From NCBI GenBank assembly GCA_028287895.1, contig JAQBOV010000075.1, positions 53,670-117,669 on the forward strand: a DNA stretch of 64,000 bases. The letters are read 5' to 3'. Under the pieces are notes generated by a model, which worked only from the letters and a program-made list of their open reading frames with translations, was not told where the DNA came from and made no database searches. Made by a program: the position numbers and the translations under genes. Below are positions 24,722 through 33,599 of the stretch, piece after piece (within the stretch, counting starts at the first letter, position 1; each line of letters begins with the position of its first letter). Source of the DNA: Mucilaginibacter sp. GTDB lineage: Bacteria; Bacteroidota; Bacteroidia; Sphingobacteriales; Sphingobacteriaceae.

Positions 24722-24879
24722 GATGTGCAGATACGAAGATGTGCAAATGTGCAGATTAATTGGAAATGTTCAGCTATAATTGCTAAAAAAATTAGGAATT
24801 TAGACGGGCCTTAAACAAAATATGCAGATGTTCTGTTAAAACATCTGCACATCCGCAAATCTGCACATCCGCAAATTTA
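24722..24879. repeat. Inverted pair of TGTGCAAATGTGCAGAT-type repeats between radA and the RNase G gene
   Basis: 24722-24757 carries GATGTGCAGATACGAAGATGTGCAAATGTGCAGAT; 24838-24879 carries the opposite orientation, with CATCTGCACATCCGCAAATCTGCACATCCGCAAAT (16-base tandem unit CTGCACATCCGCAAAT). GCAGATGTT/AACATCTGC near 24826-24848 can form a hairpin. Related stretches: 54526-54551 and 63201-63250. Confidence 0.6.
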
Positions 24880-26427
24880 TAACTTGATTTCCTCATCCTT
24901 CGAGGAGAAGAAGTGAAATTCGGTGATCTGGTATGCCGGGTTGCTTTTAACTTTTATCCATTGGCCGTATTTAAAGTACCATTTCCATTGGCGGTTAATA
25001 AAGCCTTGTTTAATATAAGCCTCAATGTAAGGGTGCACTACAAGGGTAATGCTTTTCTCATTTTGTTCAACCAGTATGTAGTTGAAGTTGTTCTCTATAT
25101 CATCCAGCAGCAGAATGGTAGGGCGTATGGTGCCTGTTCCATTACAGGTAGGGCAAACCTCGCTGGTCACGATATTCATTTCAGGCCTTACACGCTGACG
25201 GGTAATTTGTACCAGCCCGAACTTGCTTGGCGGCAAAATGGTATGCTTTGCCCGGTCGTTCGACATTTCAGCCCTCAAATAATCAAAAAGATCTTTGCGG
25301 TTCTGGGGTTTGTGCATATCAATGAAGTCGATCACTACGATACCACCCATATCACGCAGCCGTAACTGGCGTACAATTTCTTTAGCAGCCTCTTTATTTA
25401 CCTGGTAGGCATTTTCCTCCTGGTTTTCTTTACTGGCAGTACGGTTACCGCTGTTTACGTCAATAACGTGCAGGGCTTCGGTATGCTCAATAACAAGGTA
25501 AGCGCCACCCGCTAAATTCACTGTTTTGCCGAACGCGCCCTTAATTTGTTTATCTATCCCGTAATGCTCAAATATGGGCTCCTTGTGTTTATGCAGGCGC
25601 ACTATATTTTCAAGATCTGGGGATATTTGGTGCACATAAGTACGTATTTCCTCGTAAATGGCATTATCATTTACGTAGATATGCTGAAAATCAGGGTTGA
25701 GTATATCACGCAGAAGCGTTGAGGTACGATCAATTTCACCTAATGCCTTTTTAGCGGGCTCAATCGAAGGTAAGCGCGTGACGAAGGTCTCCCATTTCGA
25801 GATCAGATCAAGCAGGTCCGATTGCATTTCGCTTACCCCCTTACCTTCCGAGACGGTTCGAATGATTACGCCAAAATGTTTGGGCTTTATGCTCTCCACA
25901 ATTTTACGCAACCGGTTACGCTCGGTATTGCTCTTTATCTTTTTAGAGATAGAGATGGCTTCCGAAAAGGGGACCAATACCACATACCGGCCTGCAATTG
26001 ACAGGTCGGAACTCAGGCGCGGGCCTTTCGTTGATATAGGTTCTTTGGCAATCTGTACCGGGATAAGCTGATTTTTTGATAATACTTCCGATATCTTCCC
26101 GGATTTATTAATATCAGATTCCAGCTTAAAATTGTCTAAAAGTTTCGATTGGTAACCACCGCTGCGCACCAGTTTGGCCAGTTTCAGCAGGCTTTGTACC
26201 TGCGGGCCAAGGTCAAGATAATGCAAAAAAGCATCCTTCTCGTATCCAACGTCAACAAAAGCAGCATTTAAGCCGGGCATTATCTTTTTGATCCTGCCCA
26301 GGTAAATATCACCAACGGTATAATTGTTGGTAACCTGCTCTTTATGAAGTTCTACAAGTTGTTTATCCTGTAATAGCGCAATGGTAGCCCCGTTCGGGGT
26401 TGAATCGATAATTAATTCTTTTATCAA
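24877..26427 (-). CDS. rng: Ribonuclease E/G family endonuclease (RNase G type)
   Basis: 516 residues, RNase G size, without the long C-terminal scaffold of RNase E. N-terminal RNase H-like/S1 region (YLGRIKKIMPGLNAAFVDVGYEKDAFLHYLD), the metal-binding catalytic part with VIDVNSGNRT and GGIVVIDFIDM (two catalytic Asp positions), and the zinc-link CPTCNGTG near residue 436. It would process rRNA and decay mRNA. A loop of about 40 residues follows the S1 half (residues 83-125). It lies at the end of the minus-strand run HU, TPR, small basic protein, rng, a common Bacteroidota order. Confidence 0.93.
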   Translation of the reverse strand: MIKELIIDSTPNGATIALLQDKQLVELHKEQVTNNYTVGDIYLGRIKKIMPGLNAAFVDVGYEKDAFLHYLDLGPQVQSLLKLAKLVRSGGYQSKLLDNFKLESDINKSGKISEVLSKNQLIPVQIAKEPISTKGPRLSSDLSIAGRYVVLVPFSEAISISKKIKSNTERNRLRKIVESIKPKHFGVIIRTVSEGKGVSEMQSDLLDLISKWETFVTRLPSIEPAKKALGEIDRTSTLLRDILNPDFQHIYVNDNAIYEEIRTYVHQISPDLENIVRLHKHKEPIFEHYGIDKQIKGAFGKTVNLAGGAYLVIEHTEALHVIDVNSGNRTASKENQEENAYQVNKEAAKEIVRQLRLRDMGGIVVIDFIDMHKPQNRKDLFDYLRAEMSNDRAKHTILPPSKFGLVQITRQRVRPEMNIVTSEVCPTCNGTGTIRPTILLLDDIENNFNYILVEQNEKSITLVVHPYIEAYIKQGFINRQWKWYFKYGQWIKVKSNPAYQITEFHFFSSKDEEIKL

Positions 26428-26538
26428 CTGCTACTCCATTTCTTAAAGCGGCCGTCATTAACCGCTTATTAATAAAAGGGTAAAACAATAACAAACACAG
26501 TTTACTGCTTGTGCAGTAAATACGCTGCTCAGAGCAAC

Positions 26539-26628
26539 TTATTTTTTCTTATGTCGGTTCTTTCTTAAACGCTTCTTACGTTTATGGGTAGCCATTTTGT
26601 GTCTCTTACGTTTTTTACCGCTTGGCAT
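26539..26628 (-). CDS. 29-residue very basic protein, possible Bacteroidota ribosomal protein
   Basis: ATG at 26628 to TAA at 26539. The sequence starts MPSGKKRKRHK and ends RKNRHKKK; 20 of 29 residues are Lys, Arg or His. It is not noise: the ORF sits in a clean gap between the TPR gene and rng, and I recall near-identical peptides at this place in other Bacteroidota. Size and charge fit a ribosomal protein or other rRNA-binding peptide, perhaps one of the extra ones seen in Flavobacterium ribosome structures, but I cannot assign a name. It is too short for most gene callers. Confidence 0.75.
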   Translation of the reverse strand: MPSGKKRKRHKMATHKRKKRLRKNRHKKK

Positions 26629-26651
26629 AATAATAATTTTTAAAGTGAGTT

Positions 26652-27533
26652 TTAATTTTTTAATTCCTTTATATACTGATCGATCTTCTGTCCTACAATA
26701 GGATCAGGGATCATCTCCTTGCATTTCTGGTAAGCTTCAATAGCTTCTTTCTTCATTCCGAGCTGCTTATAGCTTTCTGCCAGGTAAAAATAAGGTTCAA
26801 CTTCGGCTTTCTGCGCAATAACTGTTTTGAACCGGGTAACTGCCTTCTCAAACTGGCCGGATTTCATAGCGAAAAGGCCCAGGTTTAGGTTCGCATTCCT
26901 GTTGCCGGGATCTTGTTTTACAACATCCAGCAGTAACATAATACCCTGCATTGGCGAGCCGCCATTCGGATCGGCAATACCCAGGCTTGTTTGGTTAACA
27001 TAAGCAATGCCCAAACCTGTTTTTGCATCCAGGTCCGCGGGCTTCAGCTTAACGGCGTTTTTATAGGCGTCAATTGCATTTTCTACAAAAGCCGGTTGCA
27101 CTGATGTATCCTGCGTGGTTTTGTAGGCATCGTTAAAATGACTGCCTGCAGCCAGCCAGTTTTCAAACGTATTCTCCTTAAGGGCTACCGCCTGGTAATA
27201 AAATGCTGATGGAGCCGGCTGGTTATCATCATCCCATTGTTTTGCCAGTTGTTTTTGTATACCCAGCTGATCGGCATCACCCCGGGCATTTTTCAATTGC
27301 CCTTCCAGCTCATCTATTCTTGCGGCAAGGGCCGCGCCAATAGCAGTTTTAGCAGGGGAGGATACATCTTCGACAGTTACATGGGTAATGGCAGCAGAGG
27401 TGTGTGAGCCTGAAACAACGCCCGAAGTACCCTTGGCTACTTTAGGTTTTATCAATCCCTTGACGGGCAAAGAATACAAATAACCAGAAATAGCCAGAAC
27501 GATTACTATAACGGTTAATTGCTTTCTGTTCAT
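26652..27533 (-). CDS. Membrane-anchored TPR protein
   Basis: 293 residues. An uncleaved signal-anchor (residues 6-24) is followed by a Thr/Ser/Val-rich linker, a short coiled coil (AALAARIDELEGQLKNARG, about 66-85) and four or five TPR helices pairs from about 105 to the end (AIDAYKNAVKLKPADLDAKTGLGIAYV; NLGLFAMKSGQFEKAVTRFKTVI; YFYLAESYKQLGMKKEAIEAYQKC). TPRs mediate protein contacts, here on the periplasmic side. It is 8 nt after the HU gene and probably in its transcript. Specific partner unknown. Confidence 0.85.
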   Translation of the reverse strand: MNRKQLTVIVIVLAISGYLYSLPVKGLIKPKVAKGTSGVVSGSHTSAAITHVTVEDVSSPAKTAIGAALAARIDELEGQLKNARGDADQLGIQKQLAKQWDDDNQPAPSAFYYQAVALKENTFENWLAAGSHFNDAYKTTQDTSVQPAFVENAIDAYKNAVKLKPADLDAKTGLGIAYVNQTSLGIADPNGGSPMQGIMLLLDVVKQDPGNRNANLNLGLFAMKSGQFEKAVTRFKTVIAQKAEVEPYFYLAESYKQLGMKKEAIEAYQKCKEMIPDPIVGQKIDQYIKELKN

Positions 27534-27541
27534 GTTATAAA

Positions 27542-27844
27542 TTATTTTGCTGCTTTTTCGGTCTTGTTACCTGATCTAACCTTTTCAACAAAGGTCTTTG
27601 CCGGTTTAAAACTTGGAACAAAATGCTCAGGAATAATTATAGCCGTATTTTTTGAAATGTTACGCGCTGTTTTTTTCGCTCTTTTTTTCACTACAAAGCT
27701 GCCGAAGCCTCTTACATAAACATTCTCGCCGCTAACCATCGAGGTTTTAACGACTTTAAAAAACGCTTCTACGGTTTCTTGAACATCAACTTTCTCGATA
27801 CCTGTTTTAGATGAGATCTCAGCTATAATTTCTGCCTTAGTCAT
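27542..27844 (-). CDS. HU/IHF family DNA-binding protein
   Basis: 100 residues with the standard HU helices and beta-arm: TKAEIIAEISSKTGIEKVDVQETVEAFF, then GENVYVRGFGSFVVKKRAKKTARNISKN and a FKPAKTF end. The arm lacks the strict Pro-containing NPxTG version and reads NISKNTAIIIPEHFVPSFKPAKTF, as common in Bacteroidota. A short Lys/Glu/Ala tail follows. It bends DNA and packs the nucleoid. First gene of the HU-TPR-small protein-rng run, with a good promoter at 27895-27902. Confidence 0.93.
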   Translation of the reverse strand: MTKAEIIAEISSKTGIEKVDVQETVEAFFKVVKTSMVSGENVYVRGFGSFVVKKRAKKTARNISKNTAIIIPEHFVPSFKPAKTFVEKVRSGNKTEKAAK

Positions 27845-27894
27845 ATCAGATTTTCTTTATTTAAATGTGTAAATACTTAACTGTTTTGGGGTTG

Positions 27895-27917
27895 CAAAAG
27901 TATTGGTTTATAACCAA
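27895..27917 (-). promoter_or_regulatory. HU-operon promoter with adjacent inverted repeat
   Basis: TACTTTTG on the minus strand (27902-27895) matches TAnnTTTG, about 50 nt before the HU start. TTGGTT (27903-27908) and AACCAA (27912-27917) form an inverted repeat touching the -7 box; it could be an autoregulatory operator. No TTG at ideal -33 distance. Confidence 0.55.
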
Positions 27918-28006
27918 AGATTAAAATAATTGACGTATTTTTTTTATTCAACCCATAATTAGTACATAAACGTTACAAAACTCATGTAATTGTACACCCT
28001 TCACAG

Positions 28007-28014
28007 TACATTTG
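28007..28014 (+). promoter_or_regulatory. mutY -7 element TACATTTG; ATG 5 nt downstream
   Basis: Exact TAnnTTTG. The ATG at 28020 coincides with the expected transcription start, so mutY mRNA is predicted leaderless. Confidence 0.6.
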
Positions 28015-28019
28015 AACAG

Positions 28020-29066
28020 ATGAATTTTTCAGACGAATTAATACAATGGTACCTTAAAAACAAGAGGGAACTGCCCTGGCGTGATACGACAAACGCCTAT
28101 GTGATATGGCTTTCCGAAATTATTTTACAACAAACCCGGGTGGAGCAGGGGATGCCTTATTTTTACCGTTTTATTGAAAAATATCCTGATGTAAAATCGT
28201 TTGCCGCCGCCGACGAAGGCGATATATTAAATCTGTGGCAGGGCCTTGGATATTATTCACGGGGGCGCAATATGCTCAAGACGGCGCGTCTGGTGGTTGA
28301 TCAGTTCGGCGGGAAGTTCCCGGTGGATTATCAGCAGTTGACCGGCTTAAAAGGCATTGGCGGATATACCGCCGCTGCTATTTCGTCCTTTGCTGCAAAC
28401 GAGCCCCGGGCCGTTGTGGATGGCAATGTTTTCAGAGTGCTGGCGCGATATTTCGGAATAAGTGAACCCATTAACAGCACAAAAGGGAAAAAGATCTTTC
28501 AGCATACCGCTGATGAGCTGCTGAACAAGGAACATCCCGCCCGGCATAATCAGGCCATGATGGAGTTTGGAGCGATGTTATGCAAACCGAAAAATCCGGA
28601 TTGCAGGCTATGCCCTGTCAAAACAGCATGTTACGCGTTTAATAATAATGCGATAACCGTTTTACCTCTAAAGTTAAAAAAGACGAAAATACGGGAACGT
28701 TTTTTAAACTATTTACTGATTACCGACCACGATACGATATTGATGAACAAACGGGACGAAAAGGACATTTGGGCAAACATGTATGACCTGCCTTTAATTG
28801 AAACACCGGCCCGTTTATCATCAGCCCAGGTAATTGCCCTGCCGCAGGTGAATGAGCTTTTTGGAAGGGAAATTAAGATAATTGACACTTTTCCTATTAA
28901 GAAACACCTGCTTACCCACCAGCATCTGCATGTGCAGTTTATTCATGTCGATAGTCTGCCAATTAAATTAGAACAAAAATGGTTTTACATTAACGTAAAT
29001 AATTTGGAAAAATTACCCCTTCCAAAAATCATTTTTATATTTATAAATAATTTATTTAATTTGTAA
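28020..29066 (+). CDS. mutY: Adenine DNA glycosylase MutY
   Basis: 348 residues from the ATG at 28020; an in-frame TTG ten codons earlier would lie upstream of the promoter box. HhH-GPD fold with catalytic Glu33 (LSEIILQQTRVEQ), hairpin LKGIGGYTAAAI, catalytic Asp134 (VVDGNVFRVLARYF) and the 4Fe-4S cluster Cys188, 195, 198, 204 (spacing 6, 2, 5). The C-terminal NUDIX-like domain that reads 8-oxoG is present (from about 225), with HLLTHQHLHVQF. It removes A opposite 8-oxoG. ssb starts 22 nt later. Confidence 0.95.
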   Translation: MNFSDELIQWYLKNKRELPWRDTTNAYVIWLSEIILQQTRVEQGMPYFYRFIEKYPDVKSFAAADEGDILNLWQGLGYYSRGRNMLKTARLVVDQFGGKFPVDYQQLTGLKGIGGYTAAAISSFAANEPRAVVDGNVFRVLARYFGISEPINSTKGKKIFQHTADELLNKEHPARHNQAMMEFGAMLCKPKNPDCRLCPVKTACYAFNNNAITVLPLKLKKTKIRERFLNYLLITDHDTILMNKRDEKDIWANMYDLPLIETPARLSSAQVIALPQVNELFGREIKIIDTFPIKKHLLTHQHLHVQFIHVDSLPIKLEQKWFYINVNNLEKLPLPKIIFIFINNLFNL

Positions 29067-29088
29067 AATAATTTAGTTATAATTTTAC

Positions 29089-29517
29089 ATGTCTGGAATA
29101 AACAAAGTAATATTGATTGGCCACCTGGGCAAAGATCCTGAACTGCGCTATCTGGAAGGTGGCGTGTCTGTAACAAGTTTCCCGCTGGCGACGTCAGAAA
29201 CCTATAATAAGGATGGTCAAAAAGTAGAACAAACCGAATGGCACAACATTGTGATGTGGCGGGGACTGGCTGATGTGGCAGGAAAATTTCTGCAAAAAGG
29301 CAAACTGGTTTATATTGAGGGAAAATTAAGGACCCGGTCGTTTGAAGATAAAGAAGGTATTAAAAAATATACGACCGAAGTGGTTGCAGACAATTTTACG
29401 ATGCTGGGCCGCAAAAGTGATTTTGAACCGGAAAATAATACCCGTCAACCCGGCAAAGGGCTGGCAAATAACGATACTTTCAGCGGCAATACCGATGAAA
29501 ATGATCTGCCTTTTTAA
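29089..29517 (+). CDS. ssb: Single-stranded DNA-binding protein
   Basis: 142 residues. N-terminal OB fold (NKVILIGHLGKDPELRYLEGGVSVTSFPLATSE, TEWHNIVMWRGLADVAGKFLQKGKLVYIEGKLRTRSFEDKEG) and an Asn-rich tail ending in the acidic tip DENDLPF, the usual protein-docking end (family consensus DDDIPF). Short linker. A paralogue elsewhere may be the main replicative SSB; this one is linked to mutY in many Bacteroidota. Confidence 0.95.
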   Translation: MSGINKVILIGHLGKDPELRYLEGGVSVTSFPLATSETYNKDGQKVEQTEWHNIVMWRGLADVAGKFLQKGKLVYIEGKLRTRSFEDKEGIKKYTTEVVADNFTMLGRKSDFEPENNTRQPGKGLANNDTFSGNTDENDLPF

Positions 29518-29530
29518 TGGCTAACCCTAT

Positions 29531-29570
29531 TAAAAATGCCCCCAAATAGTGTCTGACTTTTTGGGGGCAT
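29531..29570 (-). terminator. Terminator of the DPP IV gene (convergent with ssb)
   Basis: Eleven-pair stem ATGCCCCCAAA (29536-29546) / TTTGGGGGCAT (29560-29570). On the minus strand TTTTT follows, so it terminates the peptidase transcript 34 nt after its stop; it may also stop ssb. Confidence 0.85.
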
Positions 29571-29603
29571 TGTAAAATCGTCCGGCAACCGGATTTTGAA
29601 GCT

Positions 29604-31799
29604 TTATCTTCCACCCCCCGGGCAGTGTTCTTTAAGGTACTGGGTAAACAGGGTATGCAGGTGCTGAACAGTACCCGGGCCTTCGAAGATGCCGTGTGTA
29701 CGGTTTGGGTACGACATCAGTTGAAATTGTCTGTTATATTTGATCAGCTCGTTGATGAGTAGCTCGGCATTCCTGTAATGCACGTTGTCATCACCGGTAC
29801 CATGGACATATAATAGATTGCCGCGTAAATTTTTGGCATAGGTTACCGGCGAGCCCTTTATAAAGGGTGCTCTGCCCGCCTCATCAGTTGGTACGCCCAT
29901 GTAGCGTTCCTGGTAAATATTGTCATAGGATAACTGCCAGCCTACTGCTGCTACGGCAATACCGGTTTTATAAATTTCGGGGTACTGGAACATCAGGTTA
30001 AGGGTTGTTGAACCGCCACCGCTCCAGCCATGCACTGCTATTCGCGTTGAATCTACAAAAGGCCATTTCTCGATCTCCTTAGCGGCCATAGCCTGATCGC
30101 GGATATTGATGATACCAATGCTTTTATAGATTGCCTTGCGCCATGCCGCACCCTTTGGAGCCGGAGCACCACGGCCCTCTACAGCCATGTAAATGTAACC
30201 GTCATCAGCCATATTGCCCACGTACAAACTATTTCTGCCTGCACCATAACTATCGGTAACCGTTTGTCCGGCCGGCTCAGCATAAACCGTAAATACGACC
30301 GGGTATTTTTTAGCCGGATCAAAGTTGGTTGGTTTTACCATCCATCCGTCCATTTCAACACCATCAACCGTTTTTACCTTAAAAAACTCGGGTTTGTTCT
30401 TGGTGTCTTTATTAAGGGCAAGCGTAGCGCCGCTTATATGCTTATTATCCGGCAGTGTAATTACCTCGTTCTGAGACGGGGTATAGCTGTTTGAAAAACT
30501 ATGCAAAGCGATTTTCCCGTTTGGTGATATGTCATAGCCATGCGTTCCCGGCAAGTTATCAGGAGTTAATCGTTCAGGCGTTTTACTTGAGCCATTCAGT
30601 TTAACGCGGAAGAGATATTTCTGTGTGGCATTATCCGGTGATGCTGTAAAGTATAGATAACCATCTGCTTCATCTATACAGTTTAGCCTGATCATATCGT
30701 AATTGCCTTTGGTGATCAGGGTTTCCTTTCCCTCGGTTGTGATCTTATAAATATGACGCCATCCATCTTTTTCGCTCACCCATATAAATTCTTTGCCTTT
30801 TTTTAGCCAGTCCCATCCGACAGGATTACCCTCGTTCCAGCGCGCTTTGCCATCTATCCAGGCTTTATCGTTTTCCTGGTGTATTGCGCGGGCGGTTCCG
30901 TCTGATACATTGCCGACAAATATTTTGCTTTCATTTTGTGCACGGTTCAGTTGCTCTAAAATGATATTATTTGAGCTGGTTGTCCACTCCATACGCGGAA
31001 TATAATGCTGCACGTTATCTCCCGGAACAGCTATCCAGGTTGTTTTTGCAGTATTGATATCCACGACGCCTACTTTGCACGAACTTGGATCCTCGCCGGC
31101 AACCGGGTATTCTACCGGTACAGTGAATGGATAAATCGAGTCCGTTGTATTCAGCATGAGGTAATTCTTTATTTTACGGGCGTCTATTTGCCAGTAAGCG
31201 ATCAATTTGCTGTCAGGCGACCAGCGGAAACCGTCGCGACAATCAAACTCTTCCTCATAGGCCCAGTCAAATGTGCCATTGATCAGTCTGCTGGTGCCGT
31301 CAGCAGTCAATGGCTTAATGTCGCCGCTTGCCAGGTCTTCCACATAGATATTGTGTCCGCTCACATAGGCGGCTTTGGCACCGTCAGGAGATATTTTGGC
31401 AAACATCAGGGATGATTCCGGTTTGTCCCTGCCTAATTGTTTAAGGGTTTTGGCGATCCTATCATATAACCAGTAATCACCCCGTGTATTATAACGCCAT
31501 ACCCTTTTGGTATTGGTAAATAGCAATACTTTATTTCCGTCTTCAGAAAATGTAAAACTTCTTACAGCCAGCGGTGTCTTTCCCTGCGGCGTAAGCATCT
31601 GTTTGGTTACGACTGTGATTTTTTTGTTGGCATCGCGTGCGTCCAGCTCCTCGATGCCCTCCGGGCTGGCTTTGTAATAGCGATAGCCGTCTTTGGCCCA
31701 ATTTATTCCGCCCCGCTGGGCTTTTACTTGGCTTTGGAAGCAGAAAAGTAAGACAAGGGTCAACAGAACAAACCCCGAGTGAGAAAACCTGGTTTTCAT
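29604..31799 (-). CDS. Dipeptidyl-peptidase IV family serine peptidase (S9B)
   Basis: 731 residues with a signal peptide (cleaved near QVKAQ, residue 28). N-terminal eight-bladed propeller with the DPP IV glutamate motif DWAYEEEF that anchors the substrate N-terminus; C-terminal alpha/beta-hydrolase domain with nucleophile motif HGWSGGGST, Asp in VHGTGDDNVH and catalytic His in SYPNRTHGIF. It would remove X-Pro or X-Ala dipeptides from peptides in the periplasm or outside. Monocistronic, with its own terminator; divergent from a serine hydrolase gene. Confidence 0.93.
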   Translation of the reverse strand: MKTRFSHSGFVLLTLVLLFCFQSQVKAQRGGINWAKDGYRYYKASPEGIEELDARDANKKITVVTKQMLTPQGKTPLAVRSFTFSEDGNKVLLFTNTKRVWRYNTRGDYWLYDRIAKTLKQLGRDKPESSLMFAKISPDGAKAAYVSGHNIYVEDLASGDIKPLTADGTSRLINGTFDWAYEEEFDCRDGFRWSPDSKLIAYWQIDARKIKNYLMLNTTDSIYPFTVPVEYPVAGEDPSSCKVGVVDINTAKTTWIAVPGDNVQHYIPRMEWTTSSNNIILEQLNRAQNESKIFVGNVSDGTARAIHQENDKAWIDGKARWNEGNPVGWDWLKKGKEFIWVSEKDGWRHIYKITTEGKETLITKGNYDMIRLNCIDEADGYLYFTASPDNATQKYLFRVKLNGSSKTPERLTPDNLPGTHGYDISPNGKIALHSFSNSYTPSQNEVITLPDNKHISGATLALNKDTKNKPEFFKVKTVDGVEMDGWMVKPTNFDPAKKYPVVFTVYAEPAGQTVTDSYGAGRNSLYVGNMADDGYIYMAVEGRGAPAPKGAAWRKAIYKSIGIINIRDQAMAAKEIEKWPFVDSTRIAVHGWSGGGSTTLNLMFQYPEIYKTGIAVAAVGWQLSYDNIYQERYMGVPTDEAGRAPFIKGSPVTYAKNLRGNLLYVHGTGDDNVHYRNAELLINELIKYNRQFQLMSYPNRTHGIFEGPGTVQHLHTLFTQYLKEHCPGGGR

Positions 31800-31899
31800 T
31801 TAAATTAATTTAGTGTTCAGTAATTTGAGATTTTATATTCGATCAGTAAATTTTGCGTTAATTTCGTTGATCAAATGCCCCGAAATTAATAATTCCTCT

Positions 31900-33432
31900 A
31901 TGAAAAAGTTATATCTTCTTTTTATTAGTATTACAATCGTTACATCCATTGCAGGGGCACAGGGGACAGACCGCAGCAAGTTTATTGCTGATAGCCTGGA
32001 TGTATATGTTAACAGGGCTTTGACCAATTGGCGCATACCCGGCGCTGCGGTATGTATTGTTAAAGACGGCAAGGTGGTAATAATGAAGGGCTATGGTATA
32101 AAGGAACTGGGCATGAATAATAAAGTTGATGAAAATACTTTGTTCATGATCGGCAGCAATACCAAAGCGTTTACCGCTACGGCTATGGCTATGCTGCAGG
32201 TGCAGGGTAAACTTTCGCTGGACGACAAGGTGACCAAATATCTGCCCGGATTTAAACTGGAAAATCAATATGCAGGGCAGGAGGCTAGTATACGCGACCT
32301 GCTTTGCCACAGGTTAGGCTTCCGGACCTTCCAGGGTGACTTTACTTTTTATAATACCAACCTTACCCGCAACCAGGTGATAGAAAAAATGAGCCATGTT
32401 AAAGCGGCTTACCCGTTCCGTACTCAATGGGGATATACCAATTCGGCGTTTTTAGCCGCAGGGCAGATCATACCAGTAGTTACAGGCAAGTCCTGGGAGG
32501 TGTTTTTAAGGGAAAACATTTTTGCCCCGCTTGGAATGATGAACACTTTGGCTCTTACCGAGGATATGCCTAAATCGCTGAACAGGACAGTGCCGCATAC
32601 CTTGGTGAACGGACAACTGACGGCGATACCTTATTGCCAGATCGACGGGCTTGCCCCGGCTGACGCCATCAGCTCTTCGGCAAACGACATGAGCAAGTGG
32701 GCAATAGCGCTATTGAATGATGGTAAAATAGGAGCCAGGCAAGTAATACCCTTAGCGGCTATACAAGCAACCCGCCAGCCACAGGAGCTGGTGGGCAGGG
32801 TGAGGCATCTTAACGGAGAAAGTGATTATGAAATATACGGCCTGGGCTGGTTTTTGCAGGATTATCAGCAGCGACAGCTGGTGATGCATGACGGGGGGGT
32901 TAATGGTTACTTATCATCAGTGACACTGGTGCCGGGTGAACATTTAGGCATTATCATCCTGACCAATACCGATCATAACGAGTTTTTTGAAGCGCTGCGC
33001 TGGGAAATTATGGACGCTTATTTTAAATTGCCTTTCAGGGATTACAGCCAGAAATACCTTGCCATTTTTAAAGCGCAACAGGACGCGGAAGATCAAAAGG
33101 ATAAAAGATTGCGCGATACCGTTGCGCTCAACCGTCAGCCAGCCTTATTATCCGGCCAATACACGGGTAAATACCTTAACGACCTTTATGGCACCATGAC
33201 GGTTACCCAGGGCCTGAACAATGATCTGGAAATGCGGTTTGAGCACCATCCTAAAATGTATGCGCATTTGCAGCCCCTGGGAGGCAACCGTTTTTACGTA
33301 ACATTCTCTGACCCAACCTATGGCAGGGCAGTTTTTCCTTTTACGGTTGAAAATGGTAAAGTAACTGCGGTGCGGGTAAAGGTAGCTGACTTTGTAGAGT
33401 ACGATCCTTACGATTTTAAGAAAGTTCAGTAA
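31900..33432 (+). CDS. Exported serine hydrolase, class C beta-lactamase fold, with C-terminal DUF3471-like domain
   Basis: 510 residues from the ATG at 31900, which gives a clean signal peptide (MKKLYLLFISITIVTSIAGAQ); an upstream frame extension is unlikely. Motifs of class C beta-lactamase/DD-peptidase fold: Ser86-x-x-Lys89 (GSNTK), Tyr179-x-Asn181 (GYTNS) and HDGGVNGYLS as third motif. The last 110 residues (SGQYTGKYLNDLYGTMTVTQ ...) are a lipocalin-like DUF3471-type domain. Such proteins are more often peptidases or esterases than antibiotic-resistance enzymes. Followed by a strong terminator. Confidence 0.9.
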   Translation: MKKLYLLFISITIVTSIAGAQGTDRSKFIADSLDVYVNRALTNWRIPGAAVCIVKDGKVVIMKGYGIKELGMNNKVDENTLFMIGSNTKAFTATAMAMLQVQGKLSLDDKVTKYLPGFKLENQYAGQEASIRDLLCHRLGFRTFQGDFTFYNTNLTRNQVIEKMSHVKAAYPFRTQWGYTNSAFLAAGQIIPVVTGKSWEVFLRENIFAPLGMMNTLALTEDMPKSLNRTVPHTLVNGQLTAIPYCQIDGLAPADAISSSANDMSKWAIALLNDGKIGARQVIPLAAIQATRQPQELVGRVRHLNGESDYEIYGLGWFLQDYQQRQLVMHDGGVNGYLSSVTLVPGEHLGIIILTNTDHNEFFEALRWEIMDAYFKLPFRDYSQKYLAIFKAQQDAEDQKDKRLRDTVALNRQPALLSGQYTGKYLNDLYGTMTVTQGLNNDLEMRFEHHPKMYAHLQPLGGNRFYVTFSDPTYGRAVFPFTVENGKVTAVRVKVADFVEYDPYDFKKVQ

Positions 33433-33440
33433 GGGGATAA

Positions 33441-33473
33441 AAAACCCCCTCTCACTCGCTGATTGGGGGTTTT
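33441..33473 (+). terminator. Terminator after the serine hydrolase gene
   Basis: AAAACCCCC (33441-33449) / GGGGGTTTT (33465-33473), 15-base loop, 8 nt after the stop. Confidence 0.85.
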
Positions 33474-33599
33474 ACCTAAACCTTATCACATTGTAACAAT
33501 GATGTTACTTTGTAGCCCAAATATACATAAAATATTTTATAAAAATAGTGTTTTAAGTCATTGTGTGACTGCGACACGGATTTTTTTCATTAACACCTA

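Noticed and set aside
24722..24879. CRISPR array
   Set aside because: Units are imperfect, 8-16 bases long and not separated by unique spacers of constant length; no cas genes.
31900..33432. Antibiotic-resistance class C beta-lactamase
   Set aside because: The motifs of the fold are there, but the size, C-terminal domain and environment fit a general serine hydrolase; resistance cannot be claimed.
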